A stretch of DNA of 49,756 nt from Clostridiales bacterium (lineage in GTDB: Bacteria > Bacillota_E > Sulfobacillia > Sulfobacillales > JAIMBI01). The position numbers and the translations under genes were made by a program. Shown in pieces: positions 1 to 7,834 of this stretch (position 1 is the stretch's first letter; each line of letters begins with the position of its first letter). The notes beneath the pieces were generated by a model, which worked only from the letters and a program-made list of their open reading frames with translations, ran no database searches and was not told where the DNA came from. The stretch spans positions 1-49,756 of the forward strand of contig DAHVOH010000017.1 in assembly GCA_027318915.1 (NCBI GenBank), in the 5' to 3' direction.

Positions 1-473
1 TCCTGCCGTTGAATCCGACCGCCCGGTCCGCTTCCGGCGACGGTGCCCAAATCCACCCCGCGTTCGCGCGCCAGTCGTCGGGCGGCAGGACTGGCGCGTC
101 GGCGCGGTGCCTCAGGCTCGGACGGCCCTCTCCGGCTCCTTCCGGACACGGTCATACCGACGCGGTCCCCCGGTTCAGTGACCGGCTCGCCAACGTTCTC
201 TAGCCCAGACACGACGGCCGCTCCCCCATCCGGTTCGCCATCTTCAACCAGCAGAACCGGCGCGCCCACTGCCACGGTCGAGCCGGCTGGCACGAGACAT
301 TCCACGACCTGCCCGCCAAATTCGGCTTCCACTTCCATATTAACTTTGTCGGTCAGCACTTCATACAGGACGTCGCCTGCCTGCACCGCATCACCCGGCC
401 GAACGCGCCATTCCATCAGGACGCCCTCCGCCATCGTCATTCCCAGCCGGGGCATGTTCACTGGGCGCCTCAT
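1..473 (-). CDS. Dihydrolipoamide acyltransferase (E2), N-terminal part, cut by window edge
   Basis: This is the start of the E2 core subunit of a 2-oxoacid or acetoin dehydrogenase complex; it runs off the left edge, so only 157 codons are visible. Residues 5-80 form a lipoyl domain with the lipoyl-lysine motif TDKVNMEVE (Lys43). Residues about 128-157 match a peripheral E3/E1-binding domain (SPAARRLARERGV, then GSGPGGRI). The linker between them is rich in Pro, Gly and Glu, as expected of a swinging-arm linker. The catalytic acyltransferase domain lies outside the window. The ATG at 473 overlaps the stop of the E1beta gene (ATGA), so translation is probably coupled. The substrate (pyruvate, acetoin or another acyloin) cannot be read from the lipoyl domain. 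Confidence 0.9.
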   Translation of the reverse strand, partial: MRRPVNMPRLGMTMAEGVLMEWRVRPGDAVQAGDVLYEVLTDKVNMEVEAEFGGQVVECLVPAGSTVAVGAPVLLVEDGEPDGGAAVVSGLENVGEPVTEPGDRVGMTVSGRSRRGPSEPEAPRRRASPAARRLARERGVDLGTVAGSGPGGRIQRQ

Positions 474-1462
474 ACCGAGTGTCCCTTCCACCAGTGCCGG
501 ATGTCCGCCACGATGCGCTCGACGTTGGGAATGACCGCGCGTTCCAGATTCGGACTGTAGGGAATGGGAACATTCCGGGCGGCGATGCGCAGAATGGGAG
601 CATCCAAGTAGTCAAAGGCGATACCGGCAGCGACTTGGGCCGCGATATCCGCCCCCACACCGCCACGCTCGACGGCTTCGTGCAGAACAATCAACCGCCC
701 CGTGGTCGTGACCGACTGCGTGACCGCGTCGATATCCAACGGAACCAAACTCCTGAGGTCAATCACGGTCAGGTGGATGTCATCCTCGTCACGAAGGCGC
801 CTTTGCGCCTCCAGGGCCGGATGCAACATATACGAATAGGTCACCAGCGTCGCATCGGACCCTCCCTGATAGACGGTGGCCCGGCCGAGCGGAATCTCCT
901 CCAGCGTCTCGTTGACGGTGGAGCGGAGCCCGTAGAGGAGTTTATGTTCAAAAAATATCACCGGGTTGGGGTCCCTGACGGCCGCCACCAAAAGCCCCCG
1001 GGCATCCTCGGCGGTGGCCGGCATCACGACTTTCAGGCCCGGAACATGGTAAAACCAGGCCTCCAACGACTGGGAGTGCTGGGCCGCCGCTCCGGTTCCG
1101 CCGCCGGCGGGCCCGCGGACGACAATCGGCACCTCCATCTGGCCTCCGAACATGAAGTGAATCTTGGCGGCCTGGTTCACTATCATGTCCATCGCGTTCA
1201 TGATGAAGTCGGAAAATTGCATTTCGGCGATCGGGCGCATACCAACCAATGCCGCCCCAATCGCGGCGCCCACGATGCCGGCTTCGGCAATGGGCGTGTC
1301 GCGCACGCGCTCGGGCCCAAACTTCTCCAGGAGGCCAAGGGTTACACCAAAGGCTCCCCCATACACGCCGATGTCCTCGCCCAGCAGAAACACCCGCTCA
1401 TCTTCCGTCATGAGGCGGTCCAGCGTCCAGCGAACGGCTTGTCCGTACGTCATCTCACTCAT
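470..1462 (-). CDS. E1 beta subunit of an acetoin/pyruvate-dehydrogenase-type complex
   Basis: The 330-residue product is the beta subunit of a heterotetrameric thiamine-diphosphate E1. It begins MTYGQAVRWTLDRLM and carries the conserved LLGEDIGVYGGAFGVT, DTPIAEAGIVGAAIGAA, and EMQFSDFIMNAMDMIVNQAAK segments of the family, plus the transketolase C-terminal domain (VTYSYMLHPALEAQ and LHEAVERGGVGADIAA). Length is normal. The ATG at 1462 overlaps the E1alpha stop (ATGA). It works with the adjacent alpha subunit at the ThDP site and passes an acyl group to the E2 lipoyl arm. Seen: family and operon position. Inferred: acetoin-dehydrogenase subclass, from the alpha subunit. Confidence 0.93.
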   Translation of the reverse strand: MSEMTYGQAVRWTLDRLMTEDERVFLLGEDIGVYGGAFGVTLGLLEKFGPERVRDTPIAEAGIVGAAIGAALVGMRPIAEMQFSDFIMNAMDMIVNQAAKIHFMFGGQMEVPIVVRGPAGGGTGAAAQHSQSLEAWFYHVPGLKVVMPATAEDARGLLVAAVRDPNPVIFFEHKLLYGLRSTVNETLEEIPLGRATVYQGGSDATLVTYSYMLHPALEAQRRLRDEDDIHLTVIDLRSLVPLDIDAVTQSVTTTGRLIVLHEAVERGGVGADIAAQVAAGIAFDYLDAPILRIAARNVPIPYSPNLERAVIPNVERIVADIRHWWKGHSV

Positions 1463-2436
1463 ACCCGCGACGCCTCCACCCGCACGGATGCGTACACTTC
1501 ACTCTCCAGACCCCCGGGGTCGGCCGGCGCACTGTTCTCCGCAAAGCTGACCGCCGCCGCCACCTGCGCGCGTACCTCGGCCAGCAGCGCGTCCAGTCGC
1601 TCGTCTTCGACGCCCTCGCTCACCAGCGCGTCACGCACACGCGCCAGCGGGTCCTTCCCGCGCCATTCCTGAATTTCGTCCCGTGTGCGGTAACGGTTGG
1701 CGTCGCTTTTGGAGTGACCCTTGTAGCGATACGTCACGCACTCGAGCAGCGACGGCCCTGCTCCCGACCGCGCACGCGCCAATGCCGCCTGCGCCGCCTC
1801 CGCGACGGCACACACATCCATGCCGTCAACCGTAGCTCCCGGAATGCCGTAGGCGGCCGCGCGTTCCGCCAAGTGCGCCACGGCAAACATGGTCTTGACC
1901 GGGCCACTCATGGCGTACTGGTTGTTTTCCACGACGAACACGACGGGCAATTTCCAAATGGCGGCCAGGTTGACGGCTTCGTGATAATCGCCTTCGTTGA
2001 GCGCCCCGTCCCCCGAAAAGGCGATGGCCACCAGCCTCTCGCCGCGCAGGCGAAAGCCCAGTCCGGCGCCCACGGCGATGGGAACGCCTCCGGCGACGAT
2101 CCCGTTGGCGCCCAGGTTGCCCCGGGCCCGGTCCGCGATGTGCATGGAACCTCCGCGGCCATGGCAGTAGCCGGTCTCGCGACCCAGCAGTTCGCCCATC
2201 ATGGCGGCGATGTCTCCCCCCAGCGCAATGTTGTGTCCATGGCCCCGATGGGTGGAGGTGATGACGTCACCGGGTTGGACATGGCTCAAGACCCCGGTGG
2301 CCACAGCCTCCTCTCCCATGTACAGATGGTTCGTGCCGTAAAGCTTTCCGGCCGCGTACAGCTCGTCGACCGTTTCCTCAAACCGCCGAATCAGCAGCAT
2401 GGTCCGGTACCAGCGCCACAGCTCCTCAGTCTGCAT
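1459..2436 (-). CDS. E1 alpha subunit, acetoin-dehydrogenase-like (ThDP-binding)
   Basis: The 325-residue product is the alpha subunit of a ThDP-dependent E1. The ThDP/Mg motif runs from GDGALNEGD (about 142-150) to VVENNQYAMSG (about 169-177), and the entrance loop TSTHRGHGHNIALG is present. The C-terminal stretch YKGHSKSDANRYRTRDEI resembles acetoin dehydrogenase alpha subunits (AcoA), where GHSKSD is typical, more than pyruvate dehydrogenase. I chose the ATG at 2436 because GGGAGGGAGACT stands directly before it; an upstream TTG at 2454 is in frame but lacks this. It lies 36 bp after the HPr gene in the same operon. The reaction is probably cleavage of an alpha-ketol or oxidative decarboxylation of a 2-oxoacid; the sequence alone does not settle which. 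Confidence 0.9.
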   Translation of the reverse strand: MQTEELWRWYRTMLLIRRFEETVDELYAAGKLYGTNHLYMGEEAVATGVLSHVQPGDVITSTHRGHGHNIALGGDIAAMMGELLGRETGYCHGRGGSMHIADRARGNLGANGIVAGGVPIAVGAGLGFRLRGERLVAIAFSGDGALNEGDYHEAVNLAAIWKLPVVFVVENNQYAMSGPVKTMFAVAHLAERAAAYGIPGATVDGMDVCAVAEAAQAALARARSGAGPSLLECVTYRYKGHSKSDANRYRTRDEIQEWRGKDPLARVRDALVSEGVEDERLDALLAEVRAQVAAAVSFAENSAPADPGGLESEVYASVRVEASRV

Positions 2437-2472
2437 AGTCTCCCTCCCCGACAACGCATGCGCGGCTGCGCG

Positions 2473-2748
2473 TTATGTGAAATGCGGGTCGTCCGTCTCC
2501 GATGCGAACAGCTGTCTGAGGGATTGGATGGCCTCGGGCGCGTCGGGCCCGTCCGCCTCCAGCACAATCGTGGCGCCGTACCCCACGCCCAGAGACAGCA
2601 CGTCCACAATCGACTTCGCGTTGGCCGTCTTGGTCCCGTAGCGGACGAGGATGCGACTGGCGAATGTCCGCGCGGCCCGAACCAACAGAGCCCCTGGACG
2701 CGCATGCAGGCCGCTCGGATTGCTGACTTCCACCGTCACCTGAATCAC
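2473..2748 (-). CDS. ptsH: HPr phosphocarrier protein of the PTS
   Basis: This 91-residue protein is a standard HPr. Counting from the GTG start, the phosphorylated histidine falls exactly at position 15 in SGLHARPG and the regulatory serine exactly at position 46 in NAKSIVDVLSLGV. His15 takes phosphate from Enzyme I and passes it to IIA; Ser46 is the HPr-kinase site used for carbon catabolite control in Bacillota. The GTG start overlaps the TGA of the SorC gene (GTGA). Its place inside the operon of a glucitol-type PTS suggests it serves that transporter, though it could also be the cell's general HPr. No Enzyme I gene is visible in the window. Confidence 0.93.
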   Translation of the reverse strand: MIQVTVEVSNPSGLHARPGALLVRAARTFASRILVRYGTKTANAKSIVDVLSLGVGYGATIVLEADGPDAPEAIQSLRQLFASETDDPHFT

Positions 2749-3713
2749 GACGGCACCCGTTTGCGGCGCGTTTCCTGGAGGAGGAGCTCCGCCGTGGCGG
2801 CGTCGGTCGCCAGGACATTGATCAGGTGGCCGCTCAAGGCGGCTCGAATGGCCCCGACCTTGTGCGTTCCAAAGGCCACACCGATGACCACGGGAGTGCG
2901 CTTGAGGTCGTCGAAGCCGATGCCCACGGTCCGGTCGTCCAGCTCCGACCACACGGGGTGACCTTGCCGGTCAAAGAAGCGCGAGCACAAGTCCCCCACC
3001 GCCCCGGCGCGCATGAGTTGGTCGGCCGTAGCCGCATCCACATACTGCATCAGCGCCATCGTTGACGCGTGGGCCTGCGGCTGCACCACGCCGATCCCCA
3101 CCAAGGCCACATCGACCTGCCGCGCATTCGCCAGCGTGTCCTGCACCAAGGGCTCCTGCATCAGCGTGGCGCACGCCCCGACGGAGGATGCTATCGCCGG
3201 CGCCGGCATCGTAATGGCCTTGGCTCCCCACCGGTTCGCCAGCGTTAAGGCAATGGTGTTGCTGAGGAGGTTTTGATTCTCGTCGGCCATGCCACCCGCG
3301 AGCGCCACCACGGTCACGGAGGTCGTGCGCTGCCGCGCGATGTGATTGACCACACCGGCCACGGATTGACCCCACGACACACCGACCCGCAGATTCTCCC
3401 TGAGGCGTTGACCCAATGCATCCGCGGCCGTCTGATAGAGGGACACGCCGGTGTCGTCGGTCGACGCCACCAGAGCCTCGTCCAAGCCGAAGCGCTGCTC
3501 CAGACGATGCTCCAACTCCAATCCCTCTTGGCCCAGCGCATCGATCGTGATCCGAACGTATCCCTCCTCCCGGCTCCGCGCCAGCATGCGCGAGACCGTG
3601 GAGCGGGAGACGCCGAGCCGCTCGGCGATGTCGGCCTGGGTCAAGTCATCTTCGTAGTGCCATTGGGCGACTTTAACCAAGGTGCGGGGATGCCACACGC
3701 TGGTTTCAATCAT
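2745..3713 (-). CDS. SorC/DeoR-family sugar-responsive transcriptional regulator
   Basis: The 322-residue product has an N-terminal helix-turn-helix (residues about 12-50, with LTQADIAERLGVSRSTVSRMLARSREEGYVRI) and a C-terminal sugar-binding domain of the SorC type (TSVTVVALAGGM, VALVGIGVV, VGDLCSRFFDRQGHPV, VIGVAFGTHKVGAIRAALSGHLINVLATD). Such regulators bind phosphorylated sugars and control catabolic operons. The ATG at 3713 follows a strong ribosome-binding site (GAGAGGAGG). It sits 22 bp after the oxidoreductase gene in the PTS operon, so it is probably the local regulator. A candidate operator is the inverted repeat at 5672-5685 in the divergent control region; that link is inferred. 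Confidence 0.9.
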   Translation of the reverse strand: MIETSVWHPRTLVKVAQWHYEDDLTQADIAERLGVSRSTVSRMLARSREEGYVRITIDALGQEGLELEHRLEQRFGLDEALVASTDDTGVSLYQTAADALGQRLRENLRVGVSWGQSVAGVVNHIARQRTTSVTVVALAGGMADENQNLLSNTIALTLANRWGAKAITMPAPAIASSVGACATLMQEPLVQDTLANARQVDVALVGIGVVQPQAHASTMALMQYVDAATADQLMRAGAVGDLCSRFFDRQGHPVWSELDDRTVGIGFDDLKRTPVVIGVAFGTHKVGAIRAALSGHLINVLATDAATAELLLQETRRKRVPS

Positions 3714-3735
3714 GAATCGACCTCCTCTCCGGATT

Positions 3736-5019
3736 TCAAGCCAGCCACCATTCCTGCAGCTGCCGGAGCTGGACGATCAGCTGGGTGCGATCCAACTCCA
3801 CCTGGTCGGCGGCCAGCACGGCCCCGCGGCCCACCGGAGAGCGGACGACGGCGTGTTCGGCCAAACCCAGCGGAACGGTGCCGTCGCGGGCGGCGTCTTC
3901 AGCCGCCATGATGAGACCGCGCACGGTATAGCCCCCAATCCCGTCCAGGCACGAACCGGCCGGCAGATCCTGTTTAGCGACGGCAACCACTTCCGCATAG
4001 CGATGGTCCAGGGGCTGCAGCGTGGCCTCGCCGTACAGCACGGCCCGAGCCACCGAATGGGGCGTTTCCAAGTTGGCCAAATGGTACGGGCGGTACAAGG
4101 CCCAGTTGGGGCCCGGACCCACCTTAAGATATTCCATGTCCTCGGCGATCACGGGATTGGTGGTGGTAACCACCACAAAAACCCCCGGCGCAATCCCGTG
4201 CACATAGTCCACCACGCCGCTCCGCTCCAGCTGCCCGCCCTGATCCCGGAGCCGGTAGTAGTCAGCCAGCTCGTCGGCCGTCAGATGAGGACCCCGCATG
4301 CCCGGCAGTTCCGGCGTCAACCCCGCGGCGTTGGCCACCGCCGTCATCTCCATCATGGTTTTGCTGCCATCCACGAAGGAGCAGAACATGTGCGCGCTGG
4401 CTCCCTTGCTCGCGGCCTCCTCCGCCACACTGGCGGGCGTCGCATAAAAATCCAGCGGATTGTTCTTGCCCTTGCCGGCCGCCACGACGTGGAATCCCAG
4501 CGAGCGAGCGAAGCCGATCAGGTCGACGGTCGCACCCGGTTCATCGCCCGCCGACACGGTGTACACCACGCCGGCCAATTCAGCCCAATGACGGAGCAGG
4601 GGTCCCACCGTCACATCCGTCTCCACATTCAGCAGCACCAGATGCTGTCGGCGGCGGATGGTTTCCAACGCCACCGCGGCTCCCACCGATGGCACCCCGG
4701 TGGCTTCCACCACAGCATCGACGCCCGTCTCCGGAATGGCCCGACTGTGGCGACTCACGACCCAGCGGCCGTCGGCCAAAGCCTTGGCCGCCGCGCTTGA
4801 ATTGTCGCACTCCTCGATCCGCGATTCGGCCACCCCGGCCGTGACCAGCGCTTGCCGTGCCCGGACCAGATCGATGTCCACCACCATGCGCGCTTCCATG
4901 CCCACAATTTCCGCCAGGCCGTTGACCAAGCCCCGTCCCATCTGACCCGCCCCGACCACGGCGACGGTGATGGGCCGTCCATCGCGCTGGCGTTGCTCAA
5001 GATCTTGGAGCAGTTTCAT
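3736..5019 (-). CDS. Homoserine-dehydrogenase-like oxidoreductase with C-terminal SAF domain (DXR-like, DRL family)
   Basis: The 427-residue protein has an N-terminal Rossmann fold (VAVVGAGQMGRGLV, residues about 19-32), a central segment with SAGDEPGATVDLIGFARSLGF followed by AAGKGKNNPLDF, a catalytic-type region SFVDGSKTMMEM, and a C-terminal SAF-like domain (VAVAKQDLPAGSCLDGIGGYTVRG). This is the homoserine-dehydrogenase-like family that includes the DRL enzymes of Brucella, which interconvert DXP and 2-C-methyl-D-erythritol 4-phosphate in place of DXR. It is not a housekeeping homoserine dehydrogenase: it lacks an ACT domain and lies in a PTS operon. Start ATG at 5019; GTG codons at 5025 and 5034 are alternatives. 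It overlaps the end of the IIA gene. The exact reaction is inferred. Confidence 0.8.
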   Translation of the reverse strand: MKLLQDLEQRQRDGRPITVAVVGAGQMGRGLVNGLAEIVGMEARMVVDIDLVRARQALVTAGVAESRIEECDNSSAAAKALADGRWVVSRHSRAIPETGVDAVVEATGVPSVGAAVALETIRRRQHLVLLNVETDVTVGPLLRHWAELAGVVYTVSAGDEPGATVDLIGFARSLGFHVVAAGKGKNNPLDFYATPASVAEEAASKGASAHMFCSFVDGSKTMMEMTAVANAAGLTPELPGMRGPHLTADELADYYRLRDQGGQLERSGVVDYVHGIAPGVFVVVTTTNPVIAEDMEYLKVGPGPNWALYRPYHLANLETPHSVARAVLYGEATLQPLDHRYAEVVAVAKQDLPAGSCLDGIGGYTVRGLIMAAEDAARDGTVPLGLAEHAVVRSPVGRGAVLAADQVELDRTQLIVQLRQLQEWWLA

Positions 5020-5467
5020 GCTCACTGCGATCACCCCTTGCTGACGCCCAAATCTCCAGCACCGCCCCGGGTTGAAGCCGGCGCGGCAGCGTGCCGGCGA
5101 GGCGGACTTGACCGGGCAGCAGTGGATCGTCACTGGTCACGAACACCACGTGTCCCAACTGGCGCAAATTGGCCTCGGCACGCGCTCCCACTTCCACAAT
5201 GCGAAGACGTGTGGCCAGGGCGCCGTCGGGCAACAGCCAACGCACCTCGCCCTGCAGCTCCAGCACAGCCGACTCGCCGACGTCCTCCACCCGTTGTATC
5301 GCGCTCATCTCCGCCAGCTCCGGCGGACTTCCCTCGCGAAACGTGATGACCATGCCGACATCCAGCAGCGCGGGCACCTCCGGCCCCACGCTGACAACCA
5401 GAGCACGGTACCGCCGATCCTCGCGCCGCGTCACATTCGTGTCTTCCGAACCTGAATCAGGGTGCAC
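4997..5467 (-). CDS. Glucitol/sorbitol-type PTS IIA component with altered phosphohistidine site
   Basis: The 156-residue product aligns along its length with the PTS glucitol IIA family (E. coli SrlB): MVITFREGSPPELAEMSAIQ, then VEVGARAEANLRQLGHVVF, then PGQVRLAGTLPRRLQPGAVLEIW. In the family the segment after REGAP continues to a conserved Ile-His, the phosphorylated histidine (His43 in E. coli as I recall). Here that position is Gln58 (codon CAA), and no His is near. The second conserved histidine, in QLGH (His106), remains. The GTG start at 5467 has a good ribosome-binding site (GAGGTGAG). It is the first gene of the minus-strand operon and is divergent from the matching IIC-IIBC gene. 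Either phosphotransfer uses another residue or the protein has become regulatory. Confidence 0.85.
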   Translation of the reverse strand: MHPDSGSEDTNVTRREDRRYRALVVSVGPEVPALLDVGMVITFREGSPPELAEMSAIQRVEDVGESAVLELQGEVRWLLPDGALATRLRIVEVGARAEANLRQLGHVVFVTSDDPLLPGQVRLAGTLPRRLQPGAVLEIWASARGDRSEHETAPRS

Positions 5468-5671
5468 ATTCGCTCACCTCTGCAACTCCTCTCGTTATTG
5501 CTTCTCCGCGCCACGCCCATTTCCTTCCGTGCGTCCACAAATTCTTAGGAACGTCCAGGATCGGAGGTTTCAGGAGCAAAGAGCTCGGGTTTTGTCCCAC
5601 GCGTCCTCGATCGCAGCAGGATCTCCGCTTCGAGTCCCGAATGATTGACCGAGCGGTCTCTGTAGCACATT

Positions 5672-5685
5672 GGTGCAGATGCACC
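5672..5685. promoter_or_regulatory. Inverted repeat, candidate operator of the divergent PTS locus
   Basis: GGTGCA and TGCACC form a perfect inverted repeat with a 2-base spacer. It lies in the 238-bp control region between the IIA operon (minus) and the HAD-IICBC pair (plus), 20 bp before the chosen HAD start. A nearby GCAC-ATTG-GTGC forms a second, overlapping dyad. Assignment to the SorC regulator is inferred from position only. Confidence 0.35.
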
Positions 5686-5705
5686 GCCGACTGGCTCCGG
5701 GGGGC

Positions 5706-6383
5706 ATGGAGGGCGTGGGCTATCGTTATCGCGTGGTGCTCTGGGATCTGGATGGCACGCTTTTGAACACCTTGCCCTTCATCTATGGACTCATCGGGGA
5801 GTGTCTTGAGGAAGCCGGCCATGCCCCGGCCACGACGGCTGAGATCGGCGCGATGCTGGGGCCGCCTGAAGAGGAGGTCCTGACGGAGCGATTGGGCCAT
5901 CAGTTTGCCGATCGGTTCACGGTTCGCTACCGGGAATATTTGGAGAGGCAGGGGCCCGCGCTCGTGCCGGATCCGCTGCTCTCTCTGCTCGAAAGGCTCC
6001 AGGGCCACGGGATCAAGATGGGCATCATCACCAACAAAAGTCGGCGTTTGGCGCAAGCATCGGTTCAGGCCGCCGGGCTCCAGCGCTTCTTCGACCCGGT
6101 GGTCTCGGGTGGACTGGGCGTCGGGCTCAAGCCCGAACCGGACGGCATCCGCTATGCGCTCCGGTGTTTGCACGAAGAGCCGGCCGGCACCTTGATGATA
6201 GGCGACCAGGCGGCGGACCTCGCCGCCGCAGCCGCCGCACAGGTCCACGCCGTGCACGCCCGGTGGTTCGCCGACCCCAGAGGGATGGCCCACCAGTGCG
6301 CCTCCGACTGCGAGCACATGACCCGGCTCGAGGACCGGTTGGTGGTGTCGCCGCCGTCCCGCCGAAGAGAGGTGGGCCCATGA
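5706..6383 (+). CDS. HAD-superfamily phosphatase (phosphoglycolate phosphatase-like)
   Basis: The 225-residue protein has all four HAD motifs: DLDGTLLNT (nucleophile and acid aspartates), IITNKSR, KPEPDGI, and GDQAADLAAA. A helical cap lies between motifs I and II, as in the PGP/beta-phosphoglucomutase subclass. It hydrolyses a small phosphate ester in the cytoplasm. ATG 5706 was chosen; ATG 5679 and TTG 5670 are in frame upstream and cannot be excluded. Its TGA overlaps the ATG of the PTS permease gene (ATGA), so the two are co-translated. In that setting it may relieve sugar-phosphate stress by dephosphorylating an accumulated PTS product; that role is inferred. Confidence 0.85.
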   Translation: MEGVGYRYRVVLWDLDGTLLNTLPFIYGLIGECLEEAGHAPATTAEIGAMLGPPEEEVLTERLGHQFADRFTVRYREYLERQGPALVPDPLLSLLERLQGHGIKMGIITNKSRRLAQASVQAAGLQRFFDPVVSGGLGVGLKPEPDGIRYALRCLHEEPAGTLMIGDQAADLAAAAAAQVHAVHARWFADPRGMAHQCASDCEHMTRLEDRLVVSPPSRRREVGP

Positions 6384-7834
6384 CGTCCCTGCTCGCGACT
6401 TCCCCCGGTGTTGCCCACGGGGTGGCCTTTTGGGTGACGGGGATGCTCTTGGTGGCCGGGTTGACGGTGGCCAGCGCCGTGTTCCTTCTCTTCGTGCGTC
6501 GCCTCCCGCACGATCGCGTCCTGTCCTGGGCCGCCCGCTGGGGTTTCACCCGGTTCTGGATATTTCCGGTGCTGGCGCTGGTGTTTGACGGCAACCCGGA
6601 GGCGTATGAGCGTGGGCAGCTCCTGGGCGATGTGGACAAGCCGGCGTTCTACGATGCCGCCGTGTCTTACTGCCATCCCATCACCGCCGTGTTGCCGGCC
6701 GTCAATGCCGGTGAGGTGTGGATCTGGTTCGGCGTCCTGGCCGGCCTGGTGACCGTGTCGGCGCCGTGGGCGCCGGTGATGGGCCGCTACCTCCTGCTCA
6801 GTTTGGTTTTGATCGCCGTCCGCGGCTGGGTCACCCGGGCCATGACGCTGCGCCTGCTGCGACGAGCAGGGCGATTGGCTGGCCGCAACCCGGATGATCC
6901 GGCCGCGGCGGGCGTCTTTGCCACCGCGTGGGTGCGCCCGGGTGCTGACGGATGGGGCCGGGGGCTCTACATCACGCCCAGCGCCCAACGGTTCAAGATT
7001 GTGTCTGTCACGGGAGGCGGGGTCCACCCCGTCGCCCAACGCCTCGCAGCCATCACGGGCGCGGTGGCGGTCGATGGTTTTCAAGACCCCTGCCCGGCGG
7101 AGGAGATGGCGTGCGCCGTCATCGACTGCGGCGGCACGGCTCGCATCGGCATCTATCCCAAAATGGGCATCCCGACGGTGGACGTCATCGCGTCCTCCCC
7201 CTCGGGACCGTTGGCGCGCTTTATCACGCCCGACAATTTCGTGTCCGGCGTCACCCCGCAGGACGTGCAAGAGCGCGGCGGACCGTCGGCCGCGCGCACG
7301 GCAGACACCGGCGAGGCGCTTGGCGGGGTTCTTGCGCCCGCCGGACAAAAGGGGTTCGCACCGGTGCCGCAAGCGGTGGAGGCGGCCCGTGCCGCCGTCC
7401 ACCGCATGCTGCGGGATGTCTTGCCGCTGAGCATACTCGGGGTCTTGCTCGGAGGCGTTCTCTTGACCGCATGGAGTCCCTTGCGGCTCATCACCCACGA
7501 TGTCCTCGGAACCGCACCGGGACTCCTTCTGGTGAGCGGGGCGGCGGCTCTCCCGCCGCTGGCCCGTCGAATCAGCGCCGCGTCGCTGGTGGCCCAGCTG
7601 CTGACGATCACGGTGGGATTGGGACTGGCGACGCACGCGATTTCTCCCCGATTCAGCCTGGCAGCGCTATTTGCTGTCAACGGGCAGGTGGGCGCGGATT
7701 TCATTCCCACCGCGCTCACCCTGGAAAAGAGCGATGGTCCGACCGCGAACGTGGCCGCCCGGGCCATCCTGTACACGAGGCCTCTCACCTCCATCGCCAT
7801 AACGGCCGCGGCCCTCCTGTGGGCCGTGGGTTAG
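6380..7834 (+). CDS. Fused glucitol/sorbitol-type PTS permease (IIC-IIB-IIC, SrlA-SrlE fusion)
   Basis: The 484-residue chain joins two normally separate subunits. Residues 1-165 match SrlA (IIC): membrane spans around 12-38 and 112-148, with YDAAVSYCHPITAVLPAVNAG and LIAVRGWVT. Residues about 190-320 match the IIB part of SrlE, with GWGRGLYITP, VAVDGFQ and AVIDCGGTARIGIYPKMGIPT; Cys250 in IDCGG is the likely phosphocysteine. Residues about 340-484 match the SrlE C-terminal membrane part (FAVNGQVGADFIPTALTLEKS). In E. coli these are two genes. It transports and phosphorylates a polyol using phosphate from IIA. It is coupled by ATGA to the HAD gene and divergent from the IIA operon. The substrate need not be sorbitol. 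Confidence 0.9.
   Translation: MTSLLATSPGVAHGVAFWVTGMLLVAGLTVASAVFLLFVRRLPHDRVLSWAARWGFTRFWIFPVLALVFDGNPEAYERGQLLGDVDKPAFYDAAVSYCHPITAVLPAVNAGEVWIWFGVLAGLVTVSAPWAPVMGRYLLLSLVLIAVRGWVTRAMTLRLLRRAGRLAGRNPDDPAAAGVFATAWVRPGADGWGRGLYITPSAQRFKIVSVTGGGVHPVAQRLAAITGAVAVDGFQDPCPAEEMACAVIDCGGTARIGIYPKMGIPTVDVIASSPSGPLARFITPDNFVSGVTPQDVQERGGPSAARTADTGEALGGVLAPAGQKGFAPVPQAVEAARAAVHRMLRDVLPLSILGVLLGGVLLTAWSPLRLITHDVLGTAPGLLLVSGAAALPPLARRISAASLVAQLLTITVGLGLATHAISPRFSLAALFAVNGQVGADFIPTALTLEKSDGPTANVAARAILYTRPLTSIAITAAALLWAVG

Noticed and set aside
2473..2952. A longer HPr of 159 residues
   Set aside because: The first 68 codons lie inside the SorC gene in another frame; counting from GTG 2748 puts His15 and Ser46 exactly in place.
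3736..5019. Housekeeping homoserine dehydrogenase
   Set aside because: It lacks an ACT domain, has a SAF-like C-terminus and lies in a PTS operon with no threonine genes.
5468..5705. A T-box or riboswitch leader in front of the PTS operon
   Set aside because: No T-box sequence, anti-terminator or conserved riboswitch core was found. Only a short dyad is visible.
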